Shown: positions 47,610 to 59,800 of the stretch, in pieces | Layout of the letters: every line of letters begins with the position of its first letter | How positions within the stretch are numbered: position 1 is the first letter of the stretch | From: Selaginella moellendorffii | Lineage: Eukaryota; Streptophyta; Lycopodiopsida; Selaginellales; Selaginellaceae | DNA: 64,000 nt | NCBI RefSeq assembly: GCF_000143415.4 | Contig: NW_003314351.1 | Span: 42,288-106,287, forward strand | Direction: 5' to 3' | Notes under the pieces: generated by a model | Databases searched by the model: none | What the model was told of the DNA's origin: nothing | The model's input: the letters and a program-made list of their open reading frames with translations, nothing else | Made by a program: the position numbers and the translations under genes

Positions 47610-48734
47610 AGCGAGCTCTTCCCGGTCGAGGACGCCGAATTGCCTAGAGAACCTGAATCATCATCGCCCAAGAACGCTCATCCCGGATCGAGAGAGCCTG
47701 GGCTGGACGGGCGGAGACGAATCCGGAGGATCTTTAGCCAGGGAAATAAAAATATTTCTCAGCGGCAGCGCTGCCCGTCGGGGCGATCGATCCTCGTCGC
47801 GGCCAAGGGATGACACCTCCAGCCAAGAATGCCCCTAGGCAATGCCGCCGCTGCGTGGAGCCAAAGATCAAAGATCAGCCATGGAACAGTTACCGTTGAA
47901 GATCAACACGGCAGTGCCGCATATGCGACCGATTCTTCCACCGCAACAGTGGCAGCACCTTGTTGTCAACCCTGGGATCAATCACAGGACGCAAGCGCGC
48001 CGATCCTGCGCCGCTGCCGACGATCCGGAAGGGATATTACCCTCGCTGATGCAAGGATCGACGCCATCGCGATCGATCACGCTCCTCCTCCGCGCCGCTT
48101 CATCGCTGCCAAGAGCCCTAGCTTTAGGCCTCGCGAGAGCGTGGACAAAACAACAAAGGATGGTCACACAAAACAGCATAGGAAGAGCGTGTTTGACGGC
48201 TGCCCGTCACTTCCCGTCAAAAGACCACGTGGCCACATGGCAACGGTCAGATGTGCCAGATAGGACGCGCGGGCCGGAAAAGTCGGCCGGATATTCTCGA
48301 GTAAAAGCCAAACGGGCGGCTGGCGTGTCCGCGTATTAGCCGTCCGATCGCCATGGCATTTGGTACTTTTCCGCGTGTGAAAACGTCAACGCCCGGCACG
48401 GCATTTACGTGCCCGTCAAGTTGGCTATGGCGGAGTGGATATACCCTGTGCAAATCACTCAATCCGGGGAATATTTCTCTATATAATAACTACCTGGCAT
48501 GGCGATGGCCACGCTTTGTATCAGCTGACACATTAGCTAGGCTTTGTCCCCCAGTTCTTACACAATGGGTGATTTTGAAAGGATTTCTAAGGCTTGCTCG
48601 ATCATAGCGTACTCCACTCTACAATAATAAGCTAGCGTGATGACGTTGACAGGTTTGTTTCTACATTACAATGGTAAAGATAGAGAAAGGTGAAAAGGTT
48701 TAGGGTATCTCTTTCGATATGGAGTAGAAGAGCG
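47610..48734. other. intergenic, promoter-like, 1.1 kb
   Basis: Open frames of up to 165 codons (47,842-48,339) exist because the sequence is GC-rich, but none has a recognisable motif. A perfect G-box palindrome CCACGTGG lies at 48,225-48,232, and several cccgtcaa/gcccgtca repeats surround it, suggesting regulatory DNA. Confidence 0.4.
48225..48232. promoter_or_regulatory. G-box (CCACGTGG)
   Basis: Palindromic ACGT-core element of the type bound by plant bZIP and bHLH factors. Its target gene is uncertain: 620 bases upstream of the unc-13-like gene and 500 bases upstream of the helicase relic. Confidence 0.35.
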
Positions 48735-50440
48735 ATGGCGCTCGCTTTGTAAGTGGCAATGCGGAGGATTTTCTCGTAGATTTATCGTTCCAGTGATTGT
48801 GTTTCAGGCCGCTGGGATTCGACACGCGTGGCGCATTGAACAAGAGCGGCTATGGCGATTCGGCGATCCGATTTGGAGGTAAGTGTTAGTTTTTCAAGGA
48901 AAATCCCCGCCTTGTTCACGATCGAGACGCTCATCCTTCTTTGATTTCTACAGAGAACTTCCGACCAGACAAATGCTCGACGCGTCCGATCTCGTTCGTT
49001 TTCCTGTCAATGAAACAGTAAAGTTTGAGACGCTTGCATCTCATGTTCTCACAAGTGGTCTTTGGACCTTCCCAGGTACTTTTAAGTAGCATAACTCCAC
49101 AGCATTGGTTTCCAAGGTGGAAGAAATTCTTGGGAGTTCCAAAGAAGCCACGCTGAGTTCTACACTAAACCTGAGTGCTGGAAGCTGGGTTTGCGTAGCT
49201 GGATGGTTTTTCGTTTAAGCTCGCTAGCAGCAGCGTCGAGAATTTGGAACGAACTCTCACTGGTGATATATGTCGGTATCAGATGTTTGAGGAGGTGCTG
49301 CAGTGCATTAAGGTATGCTTTCTTTCACTATGAATACTTCAGTTTACTGACTTTGTGGACTGTCAGGGTGTTTCATTGCAAATCCGAACGATGTTTGCTT
49401 ATTTGAATAACTCTCAAGTGAAAGCCGTATCGAGCACCGTTGCGGCACTTGAGGAGAACGGAGAGCCTTACGAGGGCTAATACAAGGACCACCAGGTACG
49501 GGTGTTGTTAGCTGTTTTACTCTCAGTGTTTTAAAATTCGGGAAGGCAAGTACTAATTTGGCGCTCCCACCAATATGGCTATGCTGGAAGTTAGTTCACA
49601 CTTGGTGAAGGTGAACGGCAGCTCCTGCACTACTGTTTGACAGGCATGGTAGATTCTCGCGACGTTTTCTAGACTTCGTGCGGAGGAGTTTGATAACCTC
49701 GGACACGAACTACTTGGGACTATTGAGCTTTTTATACAATAATCTGCCGAGAATCGAAAACGCTATTACGAAGCTTACAGGACTTATCAGCACCAATGCC
49801 GGGTCGTTTTTGGTCCCGCAAAAGTAATGAAATGGCCAGCCTTGAGCATCCAGTCAACAGCGTTAAAATTTGATATCACCAACTGTTACCTCCTCCTGTA
49901 ATCAGCAAGGTATGCTTCGTGCATTGATATCGTGTTATAAAAGCTTGTGTCTCCGCAGAGTCACAGAATGCTGGATGTATGGGCGAGACTCCACGGCCAT
50001 CTACAGGTTCTCGAACTATAGTTTTACCTGCGGAAAGTTCAAGATTGCCCGAATGTCATCTTGAGTTCTGCCATACAAGTTCACAGCGATAGGCAAACGA
50101 GGGAACTCTTTAAAGCCTGCCGAAGTCTTTCCAAAGTGACAAGAGGTACGAATCTTCTTGTCAGCTGGTTGACGTTCTAATGCGAGCTTTTACAGAATCT
50201 ACTGCAATCTTGAGGTTGGAATAATCTCACATATAAAAGTCAAGTACATGCATAAATGCTCGACTAGATTTCCTTTTCGGAGGCTGAAACTGTGGACGAA
50301 ATGGATATAGTGATTTATCCACTGTGCTTTTTGGAAGATTATCGACGTCTGAAAGTCGCGATAACTCGAGCAAAAGGTACTACATTCCGGTTTACGTATA
50401 CTGGTCTTAAACTGTTCCTAAGCAGGCGGACGTCGGCCCT
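48735..50440 (+). pseudogene. superfamily 1 (UPF1-like) helicase relic
   Basis: An apparently normal 5' end (48,735-48,748, 48,808-48,878, 48,956-49,075) leads into degenerate sequence. At 49,370-49,495 the frame reads YLNNSQVKAVSSTVAALEEN, the N-terminal helicase motif, and after a frameshift LIQGPPG, the start of Walker A. The following TGKT is missing. Near 50,290-50,380 the text reads VDEMDIVIYP and DYRRLKVAITRAK, equivalents of motifs V and VI, but the QG.E core of motif V is lost. Everything between (ATP-hydrolysis motifs II-IV) is absent. It is a compacted, internally deleted helicase gene and almost surely not functional as an enzyme. Confidence 0.6.
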
Positions 50441-50889
50441 GCGGTGCTCCAGAGCTTACGTCTTTTGCTTCGTCCCGGATCCTCCATTTTGGACTTACTT
50501 CCACGGGTGTTTGAAAGCGTTGATGGCTTGCTCTCAAGGAAGACTTGCCACGGGTCATGACTTTAACAGAAGATCCTTTCGTGACAAGCAGTGCTACTGC
50601 TGAACGACGACGGCAGCGAGCAGACAAAGAGCTCGGGTTTCCTGTTTCAGCAGAAAACGATGGAAAACCTGGCAAGAACATCTGTATTATATCAAAGACA
50701 AGATGCTCGAACAAGTAGGATTTGATCGAGAGCGTTGCATGGTAAGAAACTAGTTTTATTTCGACGATTTAGCATTTCTACACTCGAACATGTTTGTGTT
50801 TGAAGAAAAGAAATAGTGCCTGCGTAGAGTAGAGCTCTTGGGGGATTGTTCTTTCATCAGAACAGAAACGAAAAAAAAATAGACCTTCT
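50441..50889. other. no confident gene
   Basis: Plus-strand frames such as LYYIKDKMLEQVGFDRERCM (about 50,680-50,740) end at a good donor-like site but connect to nothing recognisable; they may belong to the helicase relic. The lipid-transfer-protein 3' untranslated region is expected at the high end. Confidence 0.3.
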
Positions 50890-51562
50890 CTACGCTACGT
50901 ACGTGAGAATCGCTGGTAGAACGAGTGCTACTGCCAGATGATAAAGCTTTGGGATCGTCATGGAGGTGGAGGATGGTGTAGGCGCTGGGGGAGCGTCTGC
51001 AAAGCAAAAGCCTTGAGGAAGAAAAGAAGGAAAACTAGAGGGACTTTACCTCCTCCTGGAATCATCGGTGGCATTCCTGGCATCCATGGCATCGGCGGCA
51101 TCTCACCTCCCGGTCCCATTCCTGGCATTGGTGCCATTCCAGTCCCTGGAAATCCTGGAAAGCCTGCGAGAAGAGAAAGCAAAAAAAAACTTTGTCAAAG
51201 AGCTTACTTGTGCTTCCACACTTACCATCACACTTGTGGACGTCCGCCTTGAGATTACAGAGCGCTGGGAGCTGCAAAGCAACAGTAGCGTTGATGTTTG
51301 GATCGTTTCTCTGCGCAGCGTCCGCGGCAACATAGCACAGGCAGATGGGATCGTCCTTCAAAAGCTCCGCAATCGCACTGCAGCACTGAGGACTGGGAGG
51401 ACTCCCGCTTCCCTTCACCGCTGGCATGCATGGAAGCAACGCGATTATGTCCGGAGCGCATTGCTTCGCATAGTCTGGAGCTTGAGCCACCTCCTCGGCC
51501 GCGCTCACTGCAGAAAGAAACGTTACGATCGCTGTGACAATCACCAGACCTGTGACTTCCAT
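50890..51562 (-). CDS. GPI-anchored non-specific lipid-transfer protein
   Basis: Three exons, 51,562-51,226, 51,163-51,050 and 50,996-50,890, keep phase and give 185 residues. A signal peptide (residues 1-21, LVIVTAIVTFLSAVSA) precedes an eight-cysteine domain: C-x9-C-x15-CC-x12-CxC-x26-C-x8-C, with PQCCSAIAELLKDDPICLC. The second exon is an unusual spacer rich in Met, Pro and Gly. The third exon, reached by a 53-base intron, encodes DAPPAPTPSSTS and a hydrophobic tail (LAVALVLPAILTYVA), the pattern of a GPI-attachment signal. It probably resides on the outer plasma membrane and carries lipids to the cuticle or wall (inferred). Reading through intron 2 would instead give an ordinary-looking but tail-less protein. 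Confidence 0.85.
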
Positions 51563-51798
51563 CTCTGGGAAATGAAATGAAGATGGTCGGTCTCAAAGCT
51601 TCGGATCTTATTGCCGCGGTAAAGGACAGCGTCGTCACCTTGGACGTTCCGTCACAATGCCGGTTTTCTCTATGCTGAGAACATATAGGATGAAAATTAT
51701 AATACGCGTGAAGGAACCAGCTCGCTCCTACTGGCAAGAAGGAAAAAGACAGTGAATTAATTTGTAAGATCTGCAAAGATGGCTACGACTACTACCTT

Positions 51799-53035
51799 TT
51801 ACATCAAGGCCCGGCCCTGGCAACTTTCACCTTGGACGAACTCCAGCACGGTTTGTTTCAGTTCCGAGAGATGAGAACTATAACCGTGATCAGCTCCCTC
51901 CACGATTCTGAGAGTGTGATTTGGTACGTGCTTGTCAAACTCGTATGCATCTTCCACGGTCACGACCTCGTCCTCCGATCCATGTATCGTTAGCACTCTG
52001 TGAATCGGTGGAAGCAAAAGTTTAAAACCAAAGAGAGGAAGAACGAAGGCAAACTTTTGAGTACCTGCAGTTGCTTGGGATTTTTCCCACCTCGCCAAAC
52101 ATATCGATGGAGAGTCTTTGCATAAGGTTCTCCTTTGTGACATTGAAGTCGCCTGAAAAAAGCAATACATAGATGAAACCATGCATTTTGATAGTTCGAG
52201 GAGATCTTACCTTGTTTATCTCTAACGGTGACGAAACCTTCACGATCCAGGCGCTCCATAAAGTCACTTCCAAGCCGTGACTTGAGGCCTCTCTTGAGCA
52301 AACCACGTCCACTGCAATTCACGACGAGAGGAACATCGCCATACTTGGAAGAATATAGCAACACCGCATTGCCACCTACACGGCCAAGATCATCAAAACT
52401 CGAGAGCCAAAAGAGAGAGAAACATACACACCTTTGCTGTGACCGATTATACAATTCACGAGCCGGGTTTGAGCCCTCCAGTGAAGAACCACAGCACGAA
52501 GATCTTCTACTTCTTGCCAGTATCCTCCATAAGAAAACTCACCCTCGCTTTCCCTGTGACGAAGAACGAACAATCTCGTGAAAAGTCTCATTGCAATCGG
52601 CTCACCCATTGCCAGAGAAATCGAATCGGTACGTGCTTAAGCCGGCTTCCGCTAGAGCATTGGCTAGAACAACCAAACCAGTAGACTCCTGAGATAAAAA
52701 GAGGACAAAAGAGGCCAATCTCTCGCTCTTGTGAAGAAGCAATCGAATCGAAAGCATACCTTGCTCGATCGCAGTCCATGGCAGAGAATGCAGAGGTCTG
52801 GAGATCCAGTATCATCCAAAATACCTACGAGCTTCTTGCCCTGGAAGTTGGGAACCACCACTCGCGATTTGCGAGAAGAGGGCCCCGATTCGACTGCTGG
52901 AGCTGCCATTGCGACGGTGGCGCCAAGGATCCGGCGATCGGCTGCGCGGTGGAGTGGAAAAGCTCCCGGTGCGCTAGCAAAAGATCCCTTGTTAAGGAGG
53001 CTAGCATTCATCGTGTTTAGGGTTCTTAGTCTCAT
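51799..53035 (-). CDS. alpha/beta hydrolase, plastid-type presequence
   Basis: Six exons, 53,035-52,760, 52,688-52,606, 52,553-52,432, 52,375-52,211, 52,152-52,065 and 51,997-51,799, keep phase and give 310 residues. The catalytic triad is readable: nucleophile elbow GHSKGG (Ser), GSEDEVV (Asp) and GADHGYS (His). The oxyanion HGL and RFDFSGNGESEGEF are typical of plant serine-hydrolase-like S33 proteins. Residues 1-45 are rich in Ser, Arg and Ala and may be a transit peptide. Met codons at 53,035, 53,011 and 52,908 are candidates; a telo-box-like motif lies inside the first, so 53,011 is also plausible. The substrate is unknown. Confidence 0.85.
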
Positions 53036-53070
53036 TCTTGAGAAGGCGGCGATTCGCGAAGCCGCGCGCC
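53012..53070. promoter_or_regulatory. bidirectional promoter with telo-box
   Basis: The hydrolase (minus) and elongin-B-like (plus) start codons face away from each other with only 35-59 bases between them. The gap contains TTTAGGGTT (53,016-53,024), the plant telo-box found in promoters of growth-related genes. Transcription start sites must lie inside the partner gene or overlap. Confidence 0.45.
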
Positions 53071-53576
53071 ATGGTAAGATTTCCTCTCGAAATCTCGCTC
53101 CCTTGCGATCGGATTTCTTTGCTTCTTCCAGTCGATGTTCATCCGAGTGAAGCGCAAGAAGACGACTTACTTCCTGCATTGCGATCCTTCCGAGACCGTG
53201 CTGGAGATCAAGCAGAAGCTACAGGCACTGAGCGAGAACCATGTCGATGACCAGCGCCTCATCTTGATCGCCAACAAGCTCGTGCTGGAGGATCACAAAA
53301 CTCTCGCTGATCAGAAGGTTCGCTTGCAAATATTTCCCTTCCCTTGTAGAATTTCGATCCAAATTTCTCCGTGATTTCTCTTAACCAGGTGGAGAACGAT
53401 GCGATCGTTGCGATGACTCTCAAGATTCGTGGTAAAAAACTTTTCTAGTTTTTTTTCTCGTTTCTTCTTTTTTTTTCTCACTAGAATCGCTGCTGTGTTT
53501 AGAAACTGGTGATTGGGAGGAAGTCGTGATTGACAAGCCCGGCGAGCATCCAAAGCCAGACACCGATGCGAGCTGA
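53071..53576 (+). CDS. elongin-B-like ubiquitin-fold protein
   Basis: Four exons, 53,071-53,073, 53,132-53,317, 53,389-53,431 and 53,503-53,576, keep phase and give 101 residues. The first exon is just the ATG. The ubiquitin-like fold runs from FIRVKRKKTTYFLHCDPSE through DDQRLILIANKLVLEDHKTL to VENDAIVAMTLKI. It matches plant ubiquitin-like proteins such as At5g57860 and, more weakly, elongin B of animal Elongin-BC/CUL2/CUL5 ligases. No C-terminal GG is present, so it is not conjugated. Function in a ubiquitin ligase or transcription complex is inferred. Confidence 0.88.
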
Positions 53577-53754
53577 AACGAGCAAAGCAACTGTATAGTT
53601 CTTCCTCACTCATCAGGTCACCACTCGAGGTTTTGTAAATCTCTTTCAATTGGAAGCTTTGAGGTTCTTGGTATATACGCTGGCTTTCGTCTCCTCTGTT
53701 CCTAGGGGTTTCTAATCCTCTGTAATGCAGTGATTCTTAAGAGTAGAGGAGACA

Positions 53755-56393
53755 ATGGTGCTCCTGCTGCTGCCTGGAGCAGCAGCAGTGCTTCACTCGT
53801 GCTGCTCGCAGCTCCAGTTTCAATCCAGGTATCCATTCACTTCCCAGAGTCAGAGAGAAGTTTCGTTTTTGGGAGGTCTAGGACAGTGGGAAGGAACAGG
53901 ATCTAGAACTAGTTCTAGTGGTAGTAGTAGTAGTAGCAGGGTCTCGTGCTCCGAAGGATTTGTGAATGGAACAGAGTTACCGGTTGGGACTCTTAGTGTG
54001 GATAATGACAATGGCGGTGATAGGAATTCACTGGTAGCTGAGGAGCAGTGCTCTAGCTCTCCAGGGGCCGAGAAAGATAATCCTTGGTTAGAATTGACGA
54101 AGGCTAAACCGGGTACTGAGGTGAGGAAGAGTACGAATACTCTGAGCAGTGCTTTCAAGAAGTTTTTGTTCGTCACTGGGGACTCGAAGCAGCCAAAGTG
54201 GGCGGATAGGCGAACTGCGGTGCTCGTCGTTCAGAATGCCAGCAATTTGGACTCCGCGCTAACGAGGTACATACAGATCCTTTTTGTTTTTCATTTGCAA
54301 AGCAAAAATGCTAATACTTCGAAATGGATGGCAGAGTGGGTGATAAACTGGAGGTTTCGGATTTAAATCTGCTGTTGCGGAGATTTGGAAACCACGGACG
54401 TTGGGACGATGCTTGCGAAGTAACTATTCTTTCCTCTTTACCTTTCTTTCTCCCTTGCTTAAACGTTTCATGTAGTTGTTCGAGTGGATGGAGAAGGCAG
54501 GCAAGTGTTCTGGGGCTTCGTATTCCACTTTCATCATCTTGCTTGGTAAAGTGGGAAGGATCCAGAAGGCCTTATACGTATACAATTCTCTGAGCGAAGA
54601 GCTTAAGCTGAATCCTTTTATTGCCAACTCCATCTTAAGTACGCTTGTCAACAACTGGAAGGTCACAAGGTCTTTCAGGTTGTTTCGCAAGATGAAGGAA
54701 TCGGGATTTCATCCAGACAGCATTACATATTCCACGGTAAGCTAATTTAGCTGTGTTCTCCGTTGCTCATTGTCCTACATTTTATTTTTCAGATACTTTG
54801 CGCCTGTTTGAAGATCCACAATGGATATGAAAGGTCTCAAGAATTACTCGAGGAGATGAAAGCCAGGGGACTGAAGCCTGATGCCTACGCATACGGCTCG
54901 CTGTTGCGCGTCTACTGTGCTACTGAAATGGAAGACAAAGCCAAGGCGCTCGTGGAAGAGATGCGGTCTGAAGGTGTAATATTGACGCTGTATCACTACA
55001 GCTACCTCATCAACCTCTACGCACGCAAGAGAAAGCCAGCAGAGGCGGAGAAGATTTTTGCAGCTATCAAAGAGTCGGGTCTAGAACCAAACGAGGTACG
55101 CATGTTCGATTCAATGATTCGTGTCATGCATGCTTCCCTCTATTTTACAGATTGTTTATCGCTCGCTTCTTAACGTTTACGGTCGTAGCGGTCTTCTCGA
55201 GAAAGCTAGAAAGACAATTGCTGAAATTCAAGCTTCAGGAATGCACCCTGACATGGTATGTATTCTGCAAAACTTTGTATTACCTTCTCATCATCCTGCA
55301 GATTATGTACTCGTGTTTGATGGATGCGTACGTCAGTTCGGGGAAAGTATACGAGGCTCACGAGATCCTTGTTGACATGAGTCGTAAAGGAGTTAGGCCA
55401 GGTAAGTCCTAGTTTCTTTGTTTTGGACAGAACAATTGTATCAAGATCTGTGCTTATTCCAGGTGGTAACGCGTATAGTATATTGATATGGGGCTACGGA
55501 AGCATTGGCGACTTGGACATGGTGGACAAACTGGCCGCCGAGAGCCAGACTAGACGGAAAGGCAAACAAGACGTGAGACTCTTCAACTCGCTCTTAAAAG
55601 CGTACTCCAAACTCCAGCATGACGATGGCATCACAAACACACTGGAGAAAATGGACGACGAAGGGATAATGCCGAACAAAGGCAGCTTCAACATCTTGAT
55701 TGAGCACCTTTGCGAGAGAAGAATGTTCGGCCTGGCGTTACGAACGTACAGGGACATGAAAAACAGGGGTCTCAGACCAAATGCCGTAAGCTCGTCAGCT
55801 TCTGTGCTTTGAAAACTCTCACACACTTTCTTTTGTGGCTTGCTCAGGGAACGTATTCGAGGCTCTTGTCCGGGCTGACGAATGCGGCGCACCTAGAACA
55901 GGATCGTCCTCAGTCGCACCTTTCGGAAATCCTCTCAGCAGCCGAGCACCGACACGAAAAAGGCGTCGATCTGCTGTCCGAGGCCTACAGGATTTTCAAA
56001 GAGATGCAAACTTCGGAGATTTACTGCCATGAGCCAGCACTGGAGCAATTCATAGAGGCCAACGCGGTAGCCAAGAACTGGCCAGTGGCCGTGGAGGCAC
56101 TCGGCGAGATGAGGAAAGCTCGCCTCAAAGCCAGCAAGGTTTGTATCAATGCGTTTGTTCTTGTTTGTTGAAGTTCGATAGTTTCGTGATCTTTTTTATC
56201 TCTCTCTCCTGTGTAGGTGCTCCTGGAATTCCTCTTGTCTAAAGCGGCGGAGGACAAACACTATGGAGCGATGAGCGAATTGCTGAGGCATGTCAAATCT
56301 CAAGGCTGTGCTCTAAATCCCGAGCTTTTGGAGATGGTGAAGCAGAAATTTGTGGAGCTGGATCAAGTGAAAGGAGTTCTTGACAACTTGTAA
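53755..56393 (+). CDS. P-class PPR protein, chloroplast type (EMB3103/PDM2-like)
   Basis: Nine exons, 53,755-54,266, 54,335-54,419, 54,476-54,736, 54,793-55,095, 55,151-55,255, 55,302-55,401, 55,463-55,785, 55,848-56,138 and 56,217-56,393, keep phase and give 718 residues. A Ser-rich N-terminus fits a transit peptide. A conserved DRRTAVLVVQNASNLDSALT block precedes about nine P-type repeats, for example FEWMEKAGKCSGASYSTFI, MKESGFHPDSITYSTIL, MKARGLKPDAYAYGSLLRVY and MKNRGLRPNAGTYSRLLSGL. Layout and the RRTAVL block resemble Arabidopsis At1g10910 (EMB3103/PDM2), a chloroplast RNA factor; I recalled this comparison and did not search. RNA target unknown. Confidence 0.88.
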
Positions 56394-56855
56394 GAAAAAT
56401 GAGAAGCACAATTGTATTGTATTGTATGTTCTGTTTTAGATCTTGCAGCATAAGAGAGTCTATGGCATTTCGACTTTATAATTTTTTTCTAGAAAAGGTG
56501 TCTGGGCTGATGCTGAAAACTTCCAGTCAAAGTGTACGCTTTCATAATTTTGTAAGCCGAGTTTCTGGAATCTCGCTCCTATTTAAGATTTCGCAAGTAG
56601 TCCAGAGAACTAATTGACATAAAAACTTTTGTTAAGACATGTTTTCTTTTTATTTCAAATTTTACTTTTTACTCCTCGATGCTGATAATTAAATCAGCCT
56701 CTGCAAATTTGACTGGGAGATGGGAAAGTATTCTTGAGCCTGTTTTTTCGAGAAGTGTACTTCTCTGCAGGAATGCGGTTGAAATCGTCGACCTGTTCAG
56801 CGTCATGCAATATTTACTGAAACTAAATCGACATGTTATCATGTCAAGAGCTGCG
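56394..56855. other. convergent 3' region of PPR and NUP107 genes
   Basis: 460 bases with no gene. Two genes end here from opposite sides, so 3' untranslated regions are expected. Confidence 0.4.
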
Positions 56856-59800
56856 TTACTCATGCAGCATATCCTCGGCCTCTGAAACCCTTGGCTCGTC
56901 TTCTCCAGCCTCCATTCTCCGCAAAACAATCTCCCGTTCTAGCAACAAAAACTCCTGCACATTGTACAAAGCTTCCCTGTAATATAATCTGTTTGGACAA
57001 ATGCGATAATACCTCTAGCTGACTGCCGCTAAACAGTCCCTGAAGAGCTCCCGACGCAACCAGTTGTATTAGATCGTCCTCAGGATCATCACCTGCTGTC
57101 ATCTCAGAGACCGGAAGCCAGGCACGAATCTGAAACAAGTTCCAGGATGAGCACGATGGGCAAGGAATTGCAAATTAAGACGCACCTGCATGCATCGTAG
57201 CACAAGTTCTGGAAGGCAGCAACGACGGCAAATACCCCGCGCCACGGATGGAGCATCCCGGCGTACACCATCCGAGTGAATAGAAAACGCATCCATTCGA
57301 AGAACTTCTATCGCAACACCAGGATGGAAATGTGGAAGTTCTCCTGCAATGAAAGAAAAAAACAAGGAGGAAATAAATCCTGATGGCCAGTTTGAAAAGT
57401 AAACCTTTAATGCCAGCAGCCATGATTGCTGACAGAAATCCACCATCACTTGATACAAGTGATTCAATGCCTTCCCCTTCAAGAGCCGCACATTTGAGCT
57501 CGATATCCAGTAACATATTGTTCTGAGGATTGACAGCCACATTCACCTGTTTCACTCGAGTCGTAAGATTACAGAAACACGAGATAAGAGTTCTTTTTAC
57601 CGTCAAGTTACGTTGACTGGAAGCCAGCTCTCCCATGCACAAATACAATGCGCTGTTCAGAGCAGTGCAAACTGTAGGGTCTGGAACAAAGTAAGGATCC
57701 GATGGTCTCGATAAAACGACAGTGGCAAAAAGTTCCACGGATTCGAAGGCTTCATCGTTAATGACTTCAGATCCCAGAAGCCACTTTCCTTCGCTATCTG
57801 AAAACAAAAATGTGAGAACAACATAGGCTGAAGGATAACTTACTGTGAAGAAAAGCAGCGGCTGTGTCAAGGGCTTGTCTCGCAGCAGCAAAAGACTTTG
57901 CTCTTTCTTCGGGTGAACTGAAGTTCTCAATTGTTGATAGCCAGCTTCGATAATGTGCGTCACAAGAAAAGTATTCTTGCTGAAAGAACAACATTTATAC
58001 ATACCAGGAAAGAAAGAAAAAAGCCAGGCAGCAACGTACCCAATCAAGAAACTCTTGGTAGTTTTCTTTTGTGTCGTAGTTCTCGTGCAAAAGTACAGAA
58101 TCTGCTTCTTCTCCTAATGGTGCCGCAAGATGTCCAAAAAGTGCTTGCGAGCCTTCCGGAATCTCAACACTACGCCATAGTGACGTTAGTGAGATCTCTC
58201 GCAACAAAATGTTACTGCACATGACAAGAAAATCAATAGCAGAATTCAAATATCACACATATACCTGTGCTGTAAAGCAAGAGCAAGTAACTCTATCCTC
58301 ATTAGCTCCGAATCTGGTAGACCTGCTCGAGGAGTAAAGCACATCCATTGCACAGAATGTCCTTTCTGTAAGTTTTCCACCCTCTCTGAGTCTTCAGCTT
58401 TCACATTACTAACGGATGGTTTGAGTTCACGCGACTTCTCCAAGAAACTATAAAGTAGCAGATAGTTAGACTGATGAGCAATATTTACAAAAAGAGTCAG
58501 ATTACCTCTTACATATAGCCGACACGGATCCCTTTTTTCCATCATCGTAGAATGGCAGATATTCCATTGCTGAGGAGAAGAATTTACGTTTTACCATCTC
58601 GCTGATGAAAATGCAGGTCAGATTGATTTAAACAAACAGATAAACCACTTACCTGTCATTCTGCCGTAGCTCCATCATATGCACGTAAAGGTCCACGCAC
58701 AAGTGCGGGGCTAGATGAGAGGCATAAGGACCAACGAGCTCTTCCTTGTGTTGCGTGAAGAGAAAAATCACGTACCTAAAAGAATAACAACCATAAACAA
58801 GTAAACGGAAGTGACAATCAATCATACGTGTTCAGGATTAAATCTCCGACCAATTCAAGCCTGTCAGCGTATTGCTCCTTCAATCCTTCCGGAAGAATCG
58901 ACCGCAGCACCAGAACCAGATGTGCAGCGAAACGGATCATTTGAGGATGCCCGTGTGGCCTAAGAGAAAGTCAGCTTAACGCAAAATGATCAAAGCGTAC
59001 ATACTTGATGTTAGAACTGTCGTCTCGACTGGGAAGAATCCACGTTTTCAGCATTTCCAGTAACGCTGCTATATCAGAGACCACAACGTGCATCTGTACA
59101 ACGCAAAAACAATTACAACGTAAAGTAACAAGAAACTTACCTGTATAAGTCGATGTTGTTCCTTACAGCTCCGTCTCACACTTTCACTAACCAGATTACT
59201 GAGAGACACATAAAAGGTCAGCACGAATTCATGATAAGACAAGATGTGTACCCAGAGTACAGCTTTTGAAACAAGTTGATAAAATCACGAGGTTGCTGCT
59301 CAACAACAGGGTCAGGCCAAGTGGAAGATGAATCGATCGTGCTTGAAGGATGTCGGTCAGAAAGCTCCAACTCGATTTGAGTATCTAGCCAAGACCTCAC
59401 AAGAGCCCAAAACGCCGACTGCAAAAACACGATGGCTTTCTTCAGATTAGAAACACAGCACAATACCTCCCAGTCGGCGCAAACAGGTAACATATGGTTT
59501 ACATTGCCACACTGAGCAGCAAAAACGGCACTCTCATATCTCCCCCCTTCACTTGACGCTATTTTCTGAAACACCTTGTTAGAAAACACGAACACAAGCT
59601 CAAAGTCCATACCTCGGAAGCACAAAAACAAGCCCATTTCCAAAGCTTCCTTTGGCGTCCAAGTCCTCCATCAAGCTCTATAGCTTCTAAAGCTCGCTCG
59701 TTAAATGCATTTTGCATTGTAGGTGAGTAACCAGTCAAGCAGCCACCTAGGCTTGCAGCTCTCCACGCCTGAGAATGAAAAATAGCTGTAATTAATTCAA

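Noticed and set aside
47829-48339. Overlapping open frames of 144 and 165 codons
   Set aside because: GC-rich promoter-like DNA with several overlapping frames open at once; no domain.
51062-51562. 166-codon single-exon version of the lipid-transfer gene
   Set aside because: It reads through a strong donor at 51,225; the spliced model gives a proper GPI tail in phase.
54800-56200. Overlapping alternative frames in the PPR gene
   Set aside because: They are read-throughs of introns or shadows; the nine-exon model keeps phase throughout.
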